Shown here: positions 42,504-51,412 of the stretch, in pieces
How positions within the stretch are numbered: the first letter of the stretch is position 1
Layout: each line of letters starts with the position of its first letter
Notes under the pieces: model-generated
What the model saw: only the letters and a program-made list of their open reading frames with translations
Databases searched by the model: none
What the model was told of the DNA's origin: nothing
Program-made: the position numbers and the translations under genes
Assembly (NCBI RefSeq): GCF_033406955.1
Contig: NZ_CP137734.1
Coordinates: 5,270,001 to 5,334,000 of the forward strand
DNA length: 64,000 nt
Source: Streptomyces violaceoruber
GTDB lineage: Bacteria > Actinomycetota > Actinomycetes > Streptomycetales > Streptomycetaceae
Direction of reading: 5' to 3'

Positions 42504-43922
42504 GTGGAGCGGATGGAACGCACGAAGGCGGAACTTCCCGAAGGCGCGGGGGGTACGGGTGGTTCCGGGGGTGCCAGGAGTGCCGGGGGTGCCGGGGAGG
42601 CCGCGGGGGCGGACACCGCGGGCGCGGCCGGGAGCGCGGGTGCGGTCCGCGACCGCGCGATGACGTCCTTCAGCCCCGCCGACGAGGTCAAGCGCCGCGG
42701 TGTGCGGCGGATGAAGCTCACCGCCACCGGGCTGCTGCTCTTCGTCGCCCTGGTCTACGTCCTGGCCGAGTGGGCCTCCCACCGGGGAGCGGGCGCCTGG
42801 GCGGGCTATGTGTCGGCCGCCGCCGAGGCCGGCATGGTCGGCGCGCTCGCCGACTGGTTCGCGGTCACCGCCCTCTTCCGCCACCCGCTCGGCATCCCCA
42901 TCCCGCACACCGCGATCATCCCGAAGAAGAAGGACCAGCTGGGCGTCTCGCTGGGCGAGTTCGTCGGGGAGAACTTCCTCTCCGAGGCCGTCGTGCGCCA
43001 GCGGCTGCGTGCCGTCGGCATCGGCAGCCGCCTCGGCGCCTGGCTCGCCGTGCCCGAACACGCCGACCGGGTGACGGCCGAGCTGTCCGCCGCCCTGCGC
43101 GGGGCCCTGACCGTGCTGCGCGACTCCGACGTCCAGGCCGTGGTCGGCGAGGCGATCACGCGCCGTGCCGACGCCCAGGAGATCGCCCCCGGCATCGGCA
43201 AGATGCTGGACCGGGTCGTCTCCGACGGCGGGCACAAGCGCGCCGTCGACCTGATCGTCTCCCGCGCCCACGACTGGCTGATCCTGCACGGCGACTCCGT
43301 GATGGACGCCGTACAGGGCGGGGCACCCGGCTGGACCCCCCGGTTCGTCGACCGGAAGATCGGCGACCGGGTCTACAAGGAGCTGCTGCGCTTCGTCACC
43401 GAGATGCGCGACATGCCCGCCCACCCGGCGCGCGGCGCCCTGGACCGCTTCCTCACCGACTTCGCCGCCGACCTCCAGTCCGACACGGAGACCCGGGCGC
43501 GGGTGGAGCGGCTGAAGACCGAGGTGCTGGGCCGCGGGGAGGTCCAGGATCTGATCGCGTCCGCCTGGACGGCCGTACGATCCATGATCGTCTCGGCGGC
43601 GGAGGACGAGCGCAGCGAACTGCGGCTCCGGGTGCGCGCCTCGCTGCTCTCCCTGGGGGCCCGGATGGCCTCCGACGCCAAGGTGCAGGCCAAGGTCGAC
43701 GGCTGGGTGGAGGGCGCCGCGGTGTACGTGGTGACCACCTACCGCAAGGAGATCACCTCGCTGATCACCGACACCGTGGCGGGCTGGGACGCCGAGCACA
43801 CCACGAAGAAGATCGAGGCGAACATCGGCCGCGACCTCCAGTTCATCCGCATCAACGGCACGGTGGTCGGCTCACTGGCCGGGCTGCTGATCTACGCGGT
43901 CTCCCGCATCCTGGGGGCGTAG
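42504..43922 (+). CDS. DUF445-family membrane protein
   Basis: The 472-aa protein matches the DUF445/YheB group: RRMKLTATGLLLFVALVYVL (membrane helix), ASHRGAGAWAGYVSAAAEAGMVGALADWFAVTALFRHP split by its helices, and HTAIIPKKKDQLGVSLGEFVGENFL. The final helix INGTVVGSLAGLLIYAVSRIL is typical. GTG 42504 and ATG 42513 are both possible starts. The Gly-rich N-terminal 50 residues are not conserved. The function is unknown, and it may bridge membrane and envelope. Confidence 0.9.
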   Translation: MERMERTKAELPEGAGGTGGSGGARSAGGAGEAAGADTAGAAGSAGAVRDRAMTSFSPADEVKRRGVRRMKLTATGLLLFVALVYVLAEWASHRGAGAWAGYVSAAAEAGMVGALADWFAVTALFRHPLGIPIPHTAIIPKKKDQLGVSLGEFVGENFLSEAVVRQRLRAVGIGSRLGAWLAVPEHADRVTAELSAALRGALTVLRDSDVQAVVGEAITRRADAQEIAPGIGKMLDRVVSDGGHKRAVDLIVSRAHDWLILHGDSVMDAVQGGAPGWTPRFVDRKIGDRVYKELLRFVTEMRDMPAHPARGALDRFLTDFAADLQSDTETRARVERLKTEVLGRGEVQDLIASAWTAVRSMIVSAAEDERSELRLRVRASLLSLGARMASDAKVQAKVDGWVEGAAVYVVTTYRKEITSLITDTVAGWDAEHTTKKIEANIGRDLQFIRINGTVVGSLAGLLIYAVSRILGA

Positions 43923-44005
43923 CCTCCCGGCGCGGCGGGCGTGTTCTCTCCGGCGTCGGGCACACGTGAGGCGTTCGCTCGACGGAGAGCAGCCGGAGGG
44001 GTGCC

Positions 44006-45520
44006 ATGACAGCAGAAGCGTCGTCGTCGGGCTCGGTGCCCGCCTCCACCGGGACGGTCACCACGGCCGTCCCGGCCCGCCTGGACCGGCTGCCCTGGTC
44101 GCGCTGGCACTGGATGATCGTGATCGGCCTGGGCACCGTCTGGATCCTGGACGGCCTGGAAGTCACGATCGTCGGCAACGTCGCCGGACGCATCGCCGAG
44201 GACGGCAGCGGCCTGGACATCAGCTCCGCCCAGATCACCGGCCTGGCCGCCGCCCTGTACGTGGCCGGGGCCTGCTCCGGGGCCCTGTTCTTCGGCTGGC
44301 TGACCGACCGGCACGGCCGCAAGAAGCTGTTCATGCTGACGCTGGTGGTCTATCTGGCGGCCACCGCGCTGACCGCGGTCTCCTTCGAGTCCTGGTGGTT
44401 CTTCCTCTTCCGCTTCCTCACCGGCTTCGGCATCGGCGGCGAGTACGCGGCGATCAACTCCGCGATCGACGAGCTGATCCCGTCCCACTACCGGGGCCGG
44501 GTCGACCTCATCATCAACGGCAGCTACTGGCTCGGCGCGATCGGCGGCGCCCTGCTGTCCATCGTCATGCTGGACACCGACATCTTCGCCAAGGACGTCG
44601 GCTGGCGGCTCAGCTTCGCCCTCGGTGTGGTCCTGGGCCTGGTGGTGCTGCTGGTGCGGCGGCACGTGCCGGAGAGCCCACGCTGGCAGTTCATCCACGG
44701 CCAGGGCGAGAAGGCGGACACCCTCGTCTCCTCCGTCGAACGGGAGATCGAGCGGGAGAAGGGCGCGAAGCTGCCGCCGCCGGCCGGCGAGATCACCATC
44801 CACCAGCGCAAGTCCATCGGCTTCGGCCTGATCGCCAAGACCGTCTTCCGCCGCTACCCGCGCCGCGCGGTGCTCGGCCTGTCCCTCTTCATCGGCCAGG
44901 CCTTCCTGTACAACGCGATCACCTTCGGCTTCGGCACCATCCTCATCACCTTCTTCGACGTGCCGACCGGCAGCACCGGCTACTACTTCGCCGTCATCGC
45001 CGCGGGCAACTTCTGCGGCCCGCTGCTCCTCGGCCACCTCTTCGACACCGTCGGCCGCCGGATCATGATCTCCAGCACCTATCTGCTCTCCGGCGTCCTG
45101 CTCTTCGGCACGGCCTGGCTCTTCGACCGGGGCTCGCTCACGGCGACGACCATGACGGCCTGCTGGTGCGTGGTGCTGTTCTTCGCCTCGGCCGGCGCCT
45201 CCAGCGCGTACCTGACGGTCTCCGAGATCTTCCCCATGGAGACCCGCGCCATGGCCATCGCCTTCTTCTACGCCCTCGGCACCGCCGCCGGCGGCATCAG
45301 CGGCCCGCTGCTCTTCGCCGACCTGACGGAGTCCGGCGTGGTCGGCGACACGGTCCTGGCCTTCCAGATCGGCGCCGGGCTGATGTGCGCGGCCGGCCTG
45401 GTCGCGGCGTTCCTGGCGGTGAAGGCGGAGCGCCGCTCGCTGGAGGACATCGCGGAGCCGCTGTCGACGGCGGCACCGGACGCGCCGGGAACGGCGGGCC
45501 CCGGCGCGAAGACCGCGTAG
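44006..45520 (+). CDS. MFS transporter (sugar-porter-like)
   Basis: The 504-aa protein has twelve membrane helices. The MFS signatures are FFGWLTDRHGRKKLFML between helices 2 and 3, FRFLTGFGIGGEYAAINSAIDELIP, and VPESPRW after helix 6. The second half has LLLGHLFDTVGRRIMI and SEIFPMETRAMAIAF. It resembles YceI/KgtP-like or metabolite:H+ symporters. The substrate is not assigned. CGGAGG precedes the ATG. Confidence 0.92.
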   Translation: MTAEASSSGSVPASTGTVTTAVPARLDRLPWSRWHWMIVIGLGTVWILDGLEVTIVGNVAGRIAEDGSGLDISSAQITGLAAALYVAGACSGALFFGWLTDRHGRKKLFMLTLVVYLAATALTAVSFESWWFFLFRFLTGFGIGGEYAAINSAIDELIPSHYRGRVDLIINGSYWLGAIGGALLSIVMLDTDIFAKDVGWRLSFALGVVLGLVVLLVRRHVPESPRWQFIHGQGEKADTLVSSVEREIEREKGAKLPPPAGEITIHQRKSIGFGLIAKTVFRRYPRRAVLGLSLFIGQAFLYNAITFGFGTILITFFDVPTGSTGYYFAVIAAGNFCGPLLLGHLFDTVGRRIMISSTYLLSGVLLFGTAWLFDRGSLTATTMTACWCVVLFFASAGASSAYLTVSEIFPMETRAMAIAFFYALGTAAGGISGPLLFADLTESGVVGDTVLAFQIGAGLMCAAGLVAAFLAVKAERRSLEDIAEPLSTAAPDAPGTAGPGAKTA

Positions 45521-45565
45521 CGTCACGCACGCCGGCCCGATGGGCACCGACGTCGAGGAGACCCG

Positions 45566-45925
45566 ATGAGCATCCGCAGAATCGTCCCCAACATCCATGT
45601 CGAGGCCGAGGGCCAGTGGAACACGAGCCGCGAGTTCTACGGCCTGCTCGGATTCGAGGAGGTCATGGACATGGGCTGGGTGACCACCCTGGCCTCCCCG
45701 TCCAACCCCACCGCCCAGATCAGCCTCTTCACCGAGGAGCGCACGGCGCCCGTCGTCCCCGACCTGAGCGTGGAGGTCGAGGACGTCGACGCGGTCTACG
45801 CCCAGGTGGTCGCGTCGGGCGCGGAGATCGTCCGGGAGCCGCAGGACGAGGAGTGGGGCGTACGGCGCTTCTTCGTCCGGGACCCGAACGGCCGGGTGAT
45901 CAACGTTCTCACCCACCACGCCTGA
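45566..45925 (+). CDS. VOC-superfamily (glyoxalase-like) protein
   Basis: The 119-aa protein has a single VOC module pair: RIVPNIHVEAEGQWNTSREFYGLLGFEEV at the N-terminus (shown only as IVPNIHVE and SREFYGLLGFEEV in its core) and RRFFVRDPNGRVINVLTH at the C-terminus. Metal-ligand-type residues His and Glu occupy expected positions. It may bind or modify a small molecule. Candidates are glyoxalase, dioxygenase-like and antibiotic-binding proteins. Confidence 0.88.
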   Translation: MSIRRIVPNIHVEAEGQWNTSREFYGLLGFEEVMDMGWVTTLASPSNPTAQISLFTEERTAPVVPDLSVEVEDVDAVYAQVVASGAEIVREPQDEEWGVRRFFVRDPNGRVINVLTHHA

Positions 45926-45940
45926 CCGGCGCCACCGTCC

Positions 45941-46243
45941 TCAGGCGCGCCGGTCGGCGACCGCCCACGAGGCCAGCGCCACGGCGCCCGCGGCACCGAG
46001 CACGGCGGGCCAGGCGCCCACCTTCTTGGCCAGCGGGTGCGACCCCGCGAAACCGGCGACGTAGGCCGCCGTCAGCGCACCCGCGGCCTTCCCGCCGGCC
46101 CGGGCCCGCCACTGCTGGGCGGCGGCGGCCCCGGCGACGGCGAGCACGGCCCCGCCGAGCTGCCGCTTCTTCGTCCAGCGGGCCACGCCGTACCCGCCCA
46201 CCAGGCCACCCGCGGCGACCACCGCGCTGGGAACCCTCGCCAT
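45941..46243 (-). CDS. Small membrane protein, unknown function
   Basis: The 100-aa product has Gly/Ala-rich hydrophobic stretches (about 7-20, 29-42, 55-68 and 78-96). A basic RWTKKRQ lies between the first two. ATG 46243 has GGAGG about 7 bases upstream, which supports it. It converges on the VOC gene. Confidence 0.72.
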   Translation of the reverse strand: MARVPSAVVAAGGLVGGYGVARWTKKRQLGGAVLAVAGAAAAQQWRARAGGKAAGALTAAYVAGFAGSHPLAKKVGAWPAVLGAAGAVALASWAVADRRA

Positions 46244-46403
46244 GTCTGCCTCCTGCTCCGACCGCGGCCGGACCTGCTCCGGCCGTACCGACTTGTCGGG
46301 ACCGAGGCTAATCCCCGCCCCTTTCGGCCGAACACCGAGCCCTGATCGCGACACTTCCGGGTATCCGCCCCGTTGGGGGGAGACGAGCACCCGGAGGAGA
46401 CCG

Positions 46404-47288
46404 ATGACCACGCAGCGCCCCCGCACCTACGACCCGCCCCGTCCCCGGACGGTCACGGTGGACGGCGCCCGCGTCGCCTGCTGGGAGGCGGGACCACCCG
46501 ACGCCGAACCCGTGGTCCTCCTGCACGGCTACCCCGCCGACCACCGGTGCTGGCGCCACCAGGTCCCGCGGCTGTCGGCCCGGCACCGGGTCATCACGCC
46601 GGACCTCCTCGGCTGGGGCGCCTCCGACCGCCCCCTGCACCTGCCCTTCGACTACGACACGGAGGTCGCCCGGGTCGGCCGGCTCCTCGACGCACTGGAC
46701 CTGGACTCGGTGAACCTGGTCGGCCACGACTACGGCGGCTTCCTCTCGCTCGGCTTCACCCAGAACCACCCGGGCCGGGTGCGCAGGCTGGCGCTCCTCA
46801 ACACGCGCGCGCACGGCACCTTCACCCGCCGCTGGTACGCCGTGTTCGGCCTGCTCGGCCTCCTCGGACGCAACCCCCTGCTCAGCGGCCCGGCACGGCA
46901 CCTGCCGTACGCCGCCCTGCACCGCCGTTCCTTCGCGCCGCTCGTGCGCGCCGGCCACCTCGACGCCCGCGTGGTGGACGGCTACCTCGACTGGATGGCC
47001 GCGCCCGAGGGCCGCCGCTGGCTGCTCCACTACTTCGGCGACTACCGCACCCCGGCCCGCCCCGAGCTGCGCCGGCGGCTGTCCGGCATCACCTGCCCGA
47101 CGGCAGTCGTCTGGGGCCGCGCGGACCCGTTCCTCAGCCCGGCGATCGCGACCGGGCTGGCCGGGTCGGTGCCCCGCGCCGAGCTGACGATGCTGGACGA
47201 CGCCGGCCACTGGGTGATGGACGAACGTCCGGCCGACGTGACGCGGGCGCTGGGCCGGCTGCTGGAACGCACCACCCCGAACGGGTGA
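46404..47288 (+). CDS. Alpha/beta-hydrolase with Asp nucleophile (epoxide hydrolase/dehalogenase-like)
   Basis: The 294-aa enzyme has VLLHGYPADHRCW (oxyanion HG motif), LLGWGASDRP, nucleophile elbow VGHDYGG with Asp, and catalytic His in DDAGHWVMDE. An Asp instead of Ser in the elbow points to the epoxide hydrolase or haloacetate/haloalkane dehalogenase group. The acid residue may be the Asp in WGRADPFL. GGAGGAGA precedes ATG 46404. Confidence 0.88.
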   Translation: MTTQRPRTYDPPRPRTVTVDGARVACWEAGPPDAEPVVLLHGYPADHRCWRHQVPRLSARHRVITPDLLGWGASDRPLHLPFDYDTEVARVGRLLDALDLDSVNLVGHDYGGFLSLGFTQNHPGRVRRLALLNTRAHGTFTRRWYAVFGLLGLLGRNPLLSGPARHLPYAALHRRSFAPLVRAGHLDARVVDGYLDWMAAPEGRRWLLHYFGDYRTPARPELRRRLSGITCPTAVVWGRADPFLSPAIATGLAGSVPRAELTMLDDAGHWVMDERPADVTRALGRLLERTTPNG

Positions 47289-47320
47289 GACGCAGGTCAC
47301 AAGTGGGCCGTGGCGCGGCC

Positions 47321-47347
47321 TGTCACATCGCGCCGCCGGCGTCCGTC
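47321..47347 (+). promoter_or_regulatory. ECF41-type promoter upstream of the carboxymuconolactone decarboxylase gene
   Basis: TGTCACA (47321-47327) and CGTC (47344-47347) are separated by 16 bases, the spacing described for promoters recognised by ECF41 sigma factors. The downstream gene is of the COE class that ECF41 factors typically control. No ECF41 sigma gene lies in the window next to it. Confidence 0.72.
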
Positions 47348-47390
47348 GTAGCTGTGTACGACCCACACGGCAACGACGGAGGAATCCACC

Positions 47391-47864
47391 ATGGAAGCGC
47401 GTCTCAACCTGTTCGCCAACCCGCTCGCCGGCAAGCTGCTGCGGCACATCAACTCCGCGGGCAAGGCCGTGGGCGACTCGGCGCTGCCGGCCGCGACCCA
47501 GGAGCTGGTCAAGATCCGCGCCAGCCAGATCAACGGCTGCGGCTTCTGCCTCGACATGCACACCAAGGACGCCGCGAAGGCGGGGGAGACCTCGCTGCGC
47601 CTCAACCTGATCGCCGCCTGGCGGGAGGCCAAGGTGTTCACCGACGCGGAGCGCGCCGCCCTCGAACTGACCGAGCAGGGCACCCGCATCGCCGACGCCT
47701 CCGGCGGCGTCAGCGACGAGGCATGGGCGAACGCGGCCGAGCACTACGACGAGGAGCAGCTCACCGCCCTGGTCGGGCTGATCGCCGTCATCAACACCTA
47801 CAACCGCCTGAACGTCATCACCCAGCAGCCGGCCGGCGACTACGAGCCGGGGATGTTCGGCTGA
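47391..47864 (+). CDS. AhpD-like carboxymuconolactone decarboxylase family protein
   Basis: The 157-aa protein has the AhpD-type redox motif NGCGFCLDMHTKDA (CxxC plus downstream His), preceded by ATQELVKIRASQI. It is likely an alkylhydroperoxidase-like or peroxide-related enzyme rather than a true decarboxylase. The upstream ECF41-type promoter suggests stress-induced expression. GGAGG precedes the ATG. It converges on the P450 operon. Confidence 0.92.
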   Translation: MEARLNLFANPLAGKLLRHINSAGKAVGDSALPAATQELVKIRASQINGCGFCLDMHTKDAAKAGETSLRLNLIAAWREAKVFTDAERAALELTEQGTRIADASGGVSDEAWANAAEHYDEEQLTALVGLIAVINTYNRLNVITQQPAGDYEPGMFG

Positions 47865-47930
47865 AGCCGGCACCCCTCGGCCGCAGTCCCGGCCACCCGG
47901 CCCCGGCCGCCCGGTCCCGTCGCCCGCCGC

Positions 47931-49157
47931 TCAGCCGGCGTGCAGCAGGACCGGGAGCCGCTGGTGGCCGTTGCTGATCAGGGAGGGCACGGGCGGCAGC
48001 TCCTCGGCCGGATCGGCGAGGCGGAGGTCCGGGAAGCGGCCGAAGAGACTCTCCAGCGCGAGGGTGACCTCCATGCGGGCCAGCGGCGCGCCCAGGCAGA
48101 AGTGGACGCCGTGGCCGAAGGCCAGGTGCTCCTTGACGGTGCGGGTCGCGTCGAAGGTGTCGGCGTCCTCGTGCCAGTCCGGATGGCGGTTGGCGGCGGC
48201 GTACGAGGCGAGGATCGGCTCCCCGCGGGCGATGGTCCGCCCGTCCGGCAGGGCGATGTCGGTGACCGCGTACCGCAGCGGCAGGTGCTTGACCGCCGGT
48301 TCGTGGCGCAGCGTCTCCTCCACCACGTCCGCCCAGGTGACCTCGCCCTTGCGGACCAGGGCGAGCTGGTCGGGGCGGGTCAGCAGGGTGTGCACGGCCT
48401 GGTCGATGACGTTGACGGTGGTCTCGTACCCGGCGCTGATCATCAGCAGCAGGGTGTCGCGCAGCTCCTCGGGGGAGAGCCGGTCGCCGTCCCCCTCGTC
48501 GTCCCGCGCGGCTATGAGCAGCGAGGTCATGTCGTCGCCCGGGGTGGCGCGCTTGGCCGCGATGAGCTGGTCGAGGACCTCGTACAGGCGCGCGGTGTTG
48601 GCCTGGGCCTCGGCCTGGTCCAGGGTGGTGTCGAAGACGCCGTCCACGAGGGCGCGGAAGCCGTCGCGCCGGTCCTGAGGCACGCCCATGAGGTGACCGA
48701 TCACCGCGATGGGCAGCGGGTAGGCCAGCTCCTGCCGCAGGTCCACCGGCTCACCGGCGGGAAGCTCGGCGAGCCGGTCGACGAGACCGGTCACCATCGC
48801 CTCGACGGCCGGCCGCATCGCGTCGACGCGACGGGCGCTGAAGGCGGGCGCCACCAGCCGGCGCAGCTTGCGGTGATTGGGCCCGTACGCGGTGAACATG
48901 TTCTCCACCGCCACCCACAGGGCCAGCGGCCAGGTGCCGACGACCTCCCCGAAGGCGGGCCAGTGCGCCCGGGCGTCCTTGGAGACGTCGGAGCTGGTGA
49001 GCAGCTGCTTGAGGAGGACGGGGTCGCTGACCGACCAGGCCTGCACCCCGAGGACGTCCACCCAGGTGGCCGGGCCGCCCTCCCGCAGGGTGCGGTGCTC
49101 GGTGTGGTGGTCGGCGCCGGTGGGGTCGAGGACGAGGGCGGGCTGCTGGGTCGCCAT
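47931..49157 (-). CDS. Cytochrome P450, CYP154-like (conservon-linked)
   Basis: The 408-aa P450 has an oxygen-binding helix I with ISAGYETTVN, ExxR as ETLR in VEETLRHEP, and the heme loop FGHGVHFCLG. The start ATG 49157 has AAGGAG 6 bases upstream, 11 bases after the CYP157-like stop. CYP154 with CYP157 at the end of a conservon is a Streptomyces pattern that I recall. The two may act together, but the substrate and redox partners are unknown. No ferredoxin gene is adjacent. Confidence 0.93.
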   Translation of the reverse strand: MATQQPALVLDPTGADHHTEHRTLREGGPATWVDVLGVQAWSVSDPVLLKQLLTSSDVSKDARAHWPAFGEVVGTWPLALWVAVENMFTAYGPNHRKLRRLVAPAFSARRVDAMRPAVEAMVTGLVDRLAELPAGEPVDLRQELAYPLPIAVIGHLMGVPQDRRDGFRALVDGVFDTTLDQAEAQANTARLYEVLDQLIAAKRATPGDDMTSLLIAARDDEGDGDRLSPEELRDTLLLMISAGYETTVNVIDQAVHTLLTRPDQLALVRKGEVTWADVVEETLRHEPAVKHLPLRYAVTDIALPDGRTIARGEPILASYAAANRHPDWHEDADTFDATRTVKEHLAFGHGVHFCLGAPLARMEVTLALESLFGRFPDLRLADPAEELPPVPSLISNGHQRLPVLLHAG

Positions 49158-49168
49158 GGCCTGGCTCC

Positions 49169-50401
49169 TTAGTGTGCGGCGGATTGCGCGGCGGGGAAGG
49201 TGACGGGCAGGGATTCGAGGGCGCGGTGGAACGGGCCGGGGCGCCACACCAGTTCGGCTGCGGGCCGGGCGAGGTCCGTCTCGGGGAGCGCGTCCAGGAG
49301 GTGGGTGACCGCGGTCTCGGCGATGAGGTAGGCGTGCGAGCGGGCGGGGCAGGTGTGCGGACCGGTGCTCCAGGCCAGGTGGGCGCGGTTGCCGCCGTGC
49401 TGTCCGGCGGGCACGCCCTCGGTGAGGGCCGGGTCGTTGTTCGCGGCCGCCATCGAGATCACCACCGGCTGGTCGGCCGGCAGCAGCACGCCCTCCACGT
49501 CGACGGGGTACGGGGGATAGGAGATGCAGTAGTTCGCCATCGGCGGGTCGGTGTAGAGGACGGCGTCGAGCGCGTCGCGCACCGTGGAGAGCCCGGCGTG
49601 CAGGTCCGCGGAGAACTCCTCGTCGGTGAGGATCTTCAGGATCGTGTTGCTGATCAGGTTGGTCATGGGTTCGATCCCGGCGCCGTAGAGCGTGACGAGC
49701 TGGTGGCTCATCTCCTCGTCGGTCAGCCGGACGGGGTGCAGGGCCAGCCGGGACGTGATGTCGTCGCCGGGGTGGGTCCGGCGCAGGGTCACCAGGTCGG
49801 ACACGGCCTGCGCGAGGATCAGGTTGCCCTGGTCGGCGTTGGTGGTGTCGAAGATCTTCGCCATGCCGTCGGCGATGCGCTGCCCGATCTCGTCCGGGCA
49901 GCCGAGCAGCGCGCTCAGCACGCGGAAGGCGATGGGGAAGGAGTACTGGGTGAGCAGGTCCGCCGAGCCGGCGGTGCGGAAACCCTCGATGGCGTCGGAG
50001 GCGACCTGCTCGACGAGGGCGCGCAGCCCGTGCTGGTCCACCTGGTCGATGGCGTGCGTGTTCGCGGACCGGTAGCGGGTGTGCTCGGCGCCGCCCGAGC
50101 GCAGCGCGTTGGGCCGCCACTCCATCATCGGCCGCACCGGGCAGGTCGCCGGGATCAGCTTCTCCCAGGCCCGCGGGTCGGCCGGGAAGCGCAGCGGGTC
50201 GTTCAGGATGCGGCGGGCCTGGTAGTAGCCGATCACCAGGGTCGCCGGGACCCCCGGCGCCAGGTCCACGGGGACGAGCGGACCGTGGGTGCGGCGCATG
50301 CTCCGGTAGGCGGCGTGCGGGTCGGCGGCGAACTCCGGCGCGTACAGGGCGATCCGGCCCGGTTCACCCGTCGGCGCGGTCTCGGTGGAGGGCAACGTCA
50401 T
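49169..50401 (-). CDS. cvnE: Cytochrome P450, CYP157-like, lacking ExxR
   Basis: The 410-aa protein has a P450 heme loop WSTGPHTCPAR with the axial Cys, and helix-I region LYGAGIEPMTN, which lacks the usual acid-alcohol pair. In the K helix the position of ExxR reads AVLY (in DAVLYTDPP), so both Glu and Arg are replaced. The CYP157 family is known for this loss. ATG 50401 overlaps cvnD by 4 bases, so it is co-translated with the conservon. Catalytic ability is uncertain. Confidence 0.88.
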   Translation of the reverse strand: MTLPSTETAPTGEPGRIALYAPEFAADPHAAYRSMRRTHGPLVPVDLAPGVPATLVIGYYQARRILNDPLRFPADPRAWEKLIPATCPVRPMMEWRPNALRSGGAEHTRYRSANTHAIDQVDQHGLRALVEQVASDAIEGFRTAGSADLLTQYSFPIAFRVLSALLGCPDEIGQRIADGMAKIFDTTNADQGNLILAQAVSDLVTLRRTHPGDDITSRLALHPVRLTDEEMSHQLVTLYGAGIEPMTNLISNTILKILTDEEFSADLHAGLSTVRDALDAVLYTDPPMANYCISYPPYPVDVEGVLLPADQPVVISMAAANNDPALTEGVPAGQHGGNRAHLAWSTGPHTCPARSHAYLIAETAVTHLLDALPETDLARPAAELVWRPGPFHRALESLPVTFPAAQSAAH

Positions 50402-51081
50402 CGGCGGGACTCCAGGAGGGCGGCTGAACGGTGCTCGGAGAGGTACTCCGTGAGCGTGATCAGGGCGTGCAGGGAGGAGGTGCGGTCACGGGCGTCGCAG
50501 TACGTCAGCGGCGTGGCCGGTTCCAGGGCCAGTGCCTCGCGCAGCTCGGCCTCGGGGTAACTCGGGGACCCGGGGAAGGTGTTGATGGCGACGGCGTACG
50601 GGATGCCCGCGCCGTCCAGCAGACCGAGGGCGTCGTGGGAGGCGTCCAGGTCGCGGGTGTCGGCCAGGACGAGGCAGCCGAGGGCGCCCTCGGCCAGGTC
50701 CTCCCACAGCGGCTGGAAGCGGGACTGCCCCGGCAGCCCGAACAGGTACAGCGCGAGCCGGCCGCCGGCCATGTGGATGCGGCCGAAGTCCATCGCCACG
50801 GTGGTCGTCGTCTTGTGCGGGGTGCCGCGCAGATCGTCCACACCGGCGCTGGCCTGCGTGATCGGCTCCTCCATGCGCAGCGGCCGCACCTCCGAGACGC
50901 TGCCGATCAGCGTGGTCTTGCCGACGCCGAAGCCGCCCGCGACCACGATCTTGGCGGACCGGGTCACCGTGGCCGGGACGTAGGTGACGGGCGGGTCGGC
51001 CCGGTCGGCATCTCCGGCCCCGGCGGACGCGTCGGTCCGGTCGGTCCGGTCGGCCCCGTCAGACCAGGGAGCGAAGTCCAC
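50398..51081 (-). CDS. cvnD: Conservon small GTPase CvnD
   Basis: The 227-aa protein is a Ras-like/ATP-GTP-binding conservon GTPase. It has G1 GGFGVGKTT, DLRGTPHKTTTTVAMDFG (switch region), and G3-like LFGLPGQSRF. The usual NKxD base-recognition motif is replaced by AINTFPG. The Asp/Ala-rich first 30 residues may not all be translated. It would be controlled by CvnB/C and signal through the membrane-bound CvnA complex. Confidence 0.9.
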   Translation of the reverse strand: MDFAPWSDGADRTDRTDASAGAGDADRADPPVTYVPATVTRSAKIVVAGGFGVGKTTLIGSVSEVRPLRMEEPITQASAGVDDLRGTPHKTTTTVAMDFGRIHMAGGRLALYLFGLPGQSRFQPLWEDLAEGALGCLVLADTRDLDASHDALGLLDGAGIPYAVAINTFPGSPSYPEAELREALALEPATPLTYCDARDRTSSLHALITLTEYLSEHRSAALLESRR

Positions 51082-51412
51082 GGAGTACCTCCTGCAGCAG
51101 GTCGAAGTCGGGCTGGTCGTCGATCGCGGCGACCGGGCTGGCGAGGTGGCCGGAGTCCATCAGCGAGGAGACGAGGATGCGCACCGTGGAGGGCGGCAGC
51201 TCCAGCGCGGCGGCGATGTCGGCGACGGCCAGGCCGCCGTCCGCGCCGGCGAACAGCCGCATCACCCGGCGGGCGTCCGGGCCGAGGGTGTCCGTGGGAC
51301 CGGTCGCGGCGATGACCACGCTCTCCAGGCGCACGTCCTCGCGCGCGCGGATCCGGCCCTGGGTGCGGACGTAGGGCCGGACCATGTCGGGATCGCGCCG
51401 CGGCCCGCTCAT
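51059..51412 (-). CDS. cvnC: Conservon DUF742 protein CvnC
   Basis: The 117-aa DUF742 protein starts with ATG 51412 (MSGPRRDPDMVRPYVRTQGR), overlapping the cvnB stop by 4 bases. The DUF742 core is LAVADIAAALELPPSTVRILVSSLMDSGHL, divisible into a winged-helix-like LAVADIAAALEL and PPSTVRILVSSL. The C-terminus DFDLLQEVLRGLRSLV is typical. It may adapt the GTPase to the sensor complex. Its 3' end overlaps cvnD. Confidence 0.9.
   Translation of the reverse strand: MSGPRRDPDMVRPYVRTQGRIRAREDVRLESVVIAATGPTDTLGPDARRVMRLFAGADGGLAVADIAAALELPPSTVRILVSSLMDSGHLASPVAAIDDQPDFDLLQEVLRGLRSLV

Noticed and set aside
43892..45919. 675-codon minus-strand open frame across the MFS and VOC genes
   Set aside because: It is opposite two genes with clear family motifs, is very Glu/Arg/Gly-rich and has no recognisable domain.
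47931..50401. P450 pair as part of a natural-product cluster
   Set aside because: The neighbours are conservon genes with translational coupling. No synthase or tailoring genes are present.
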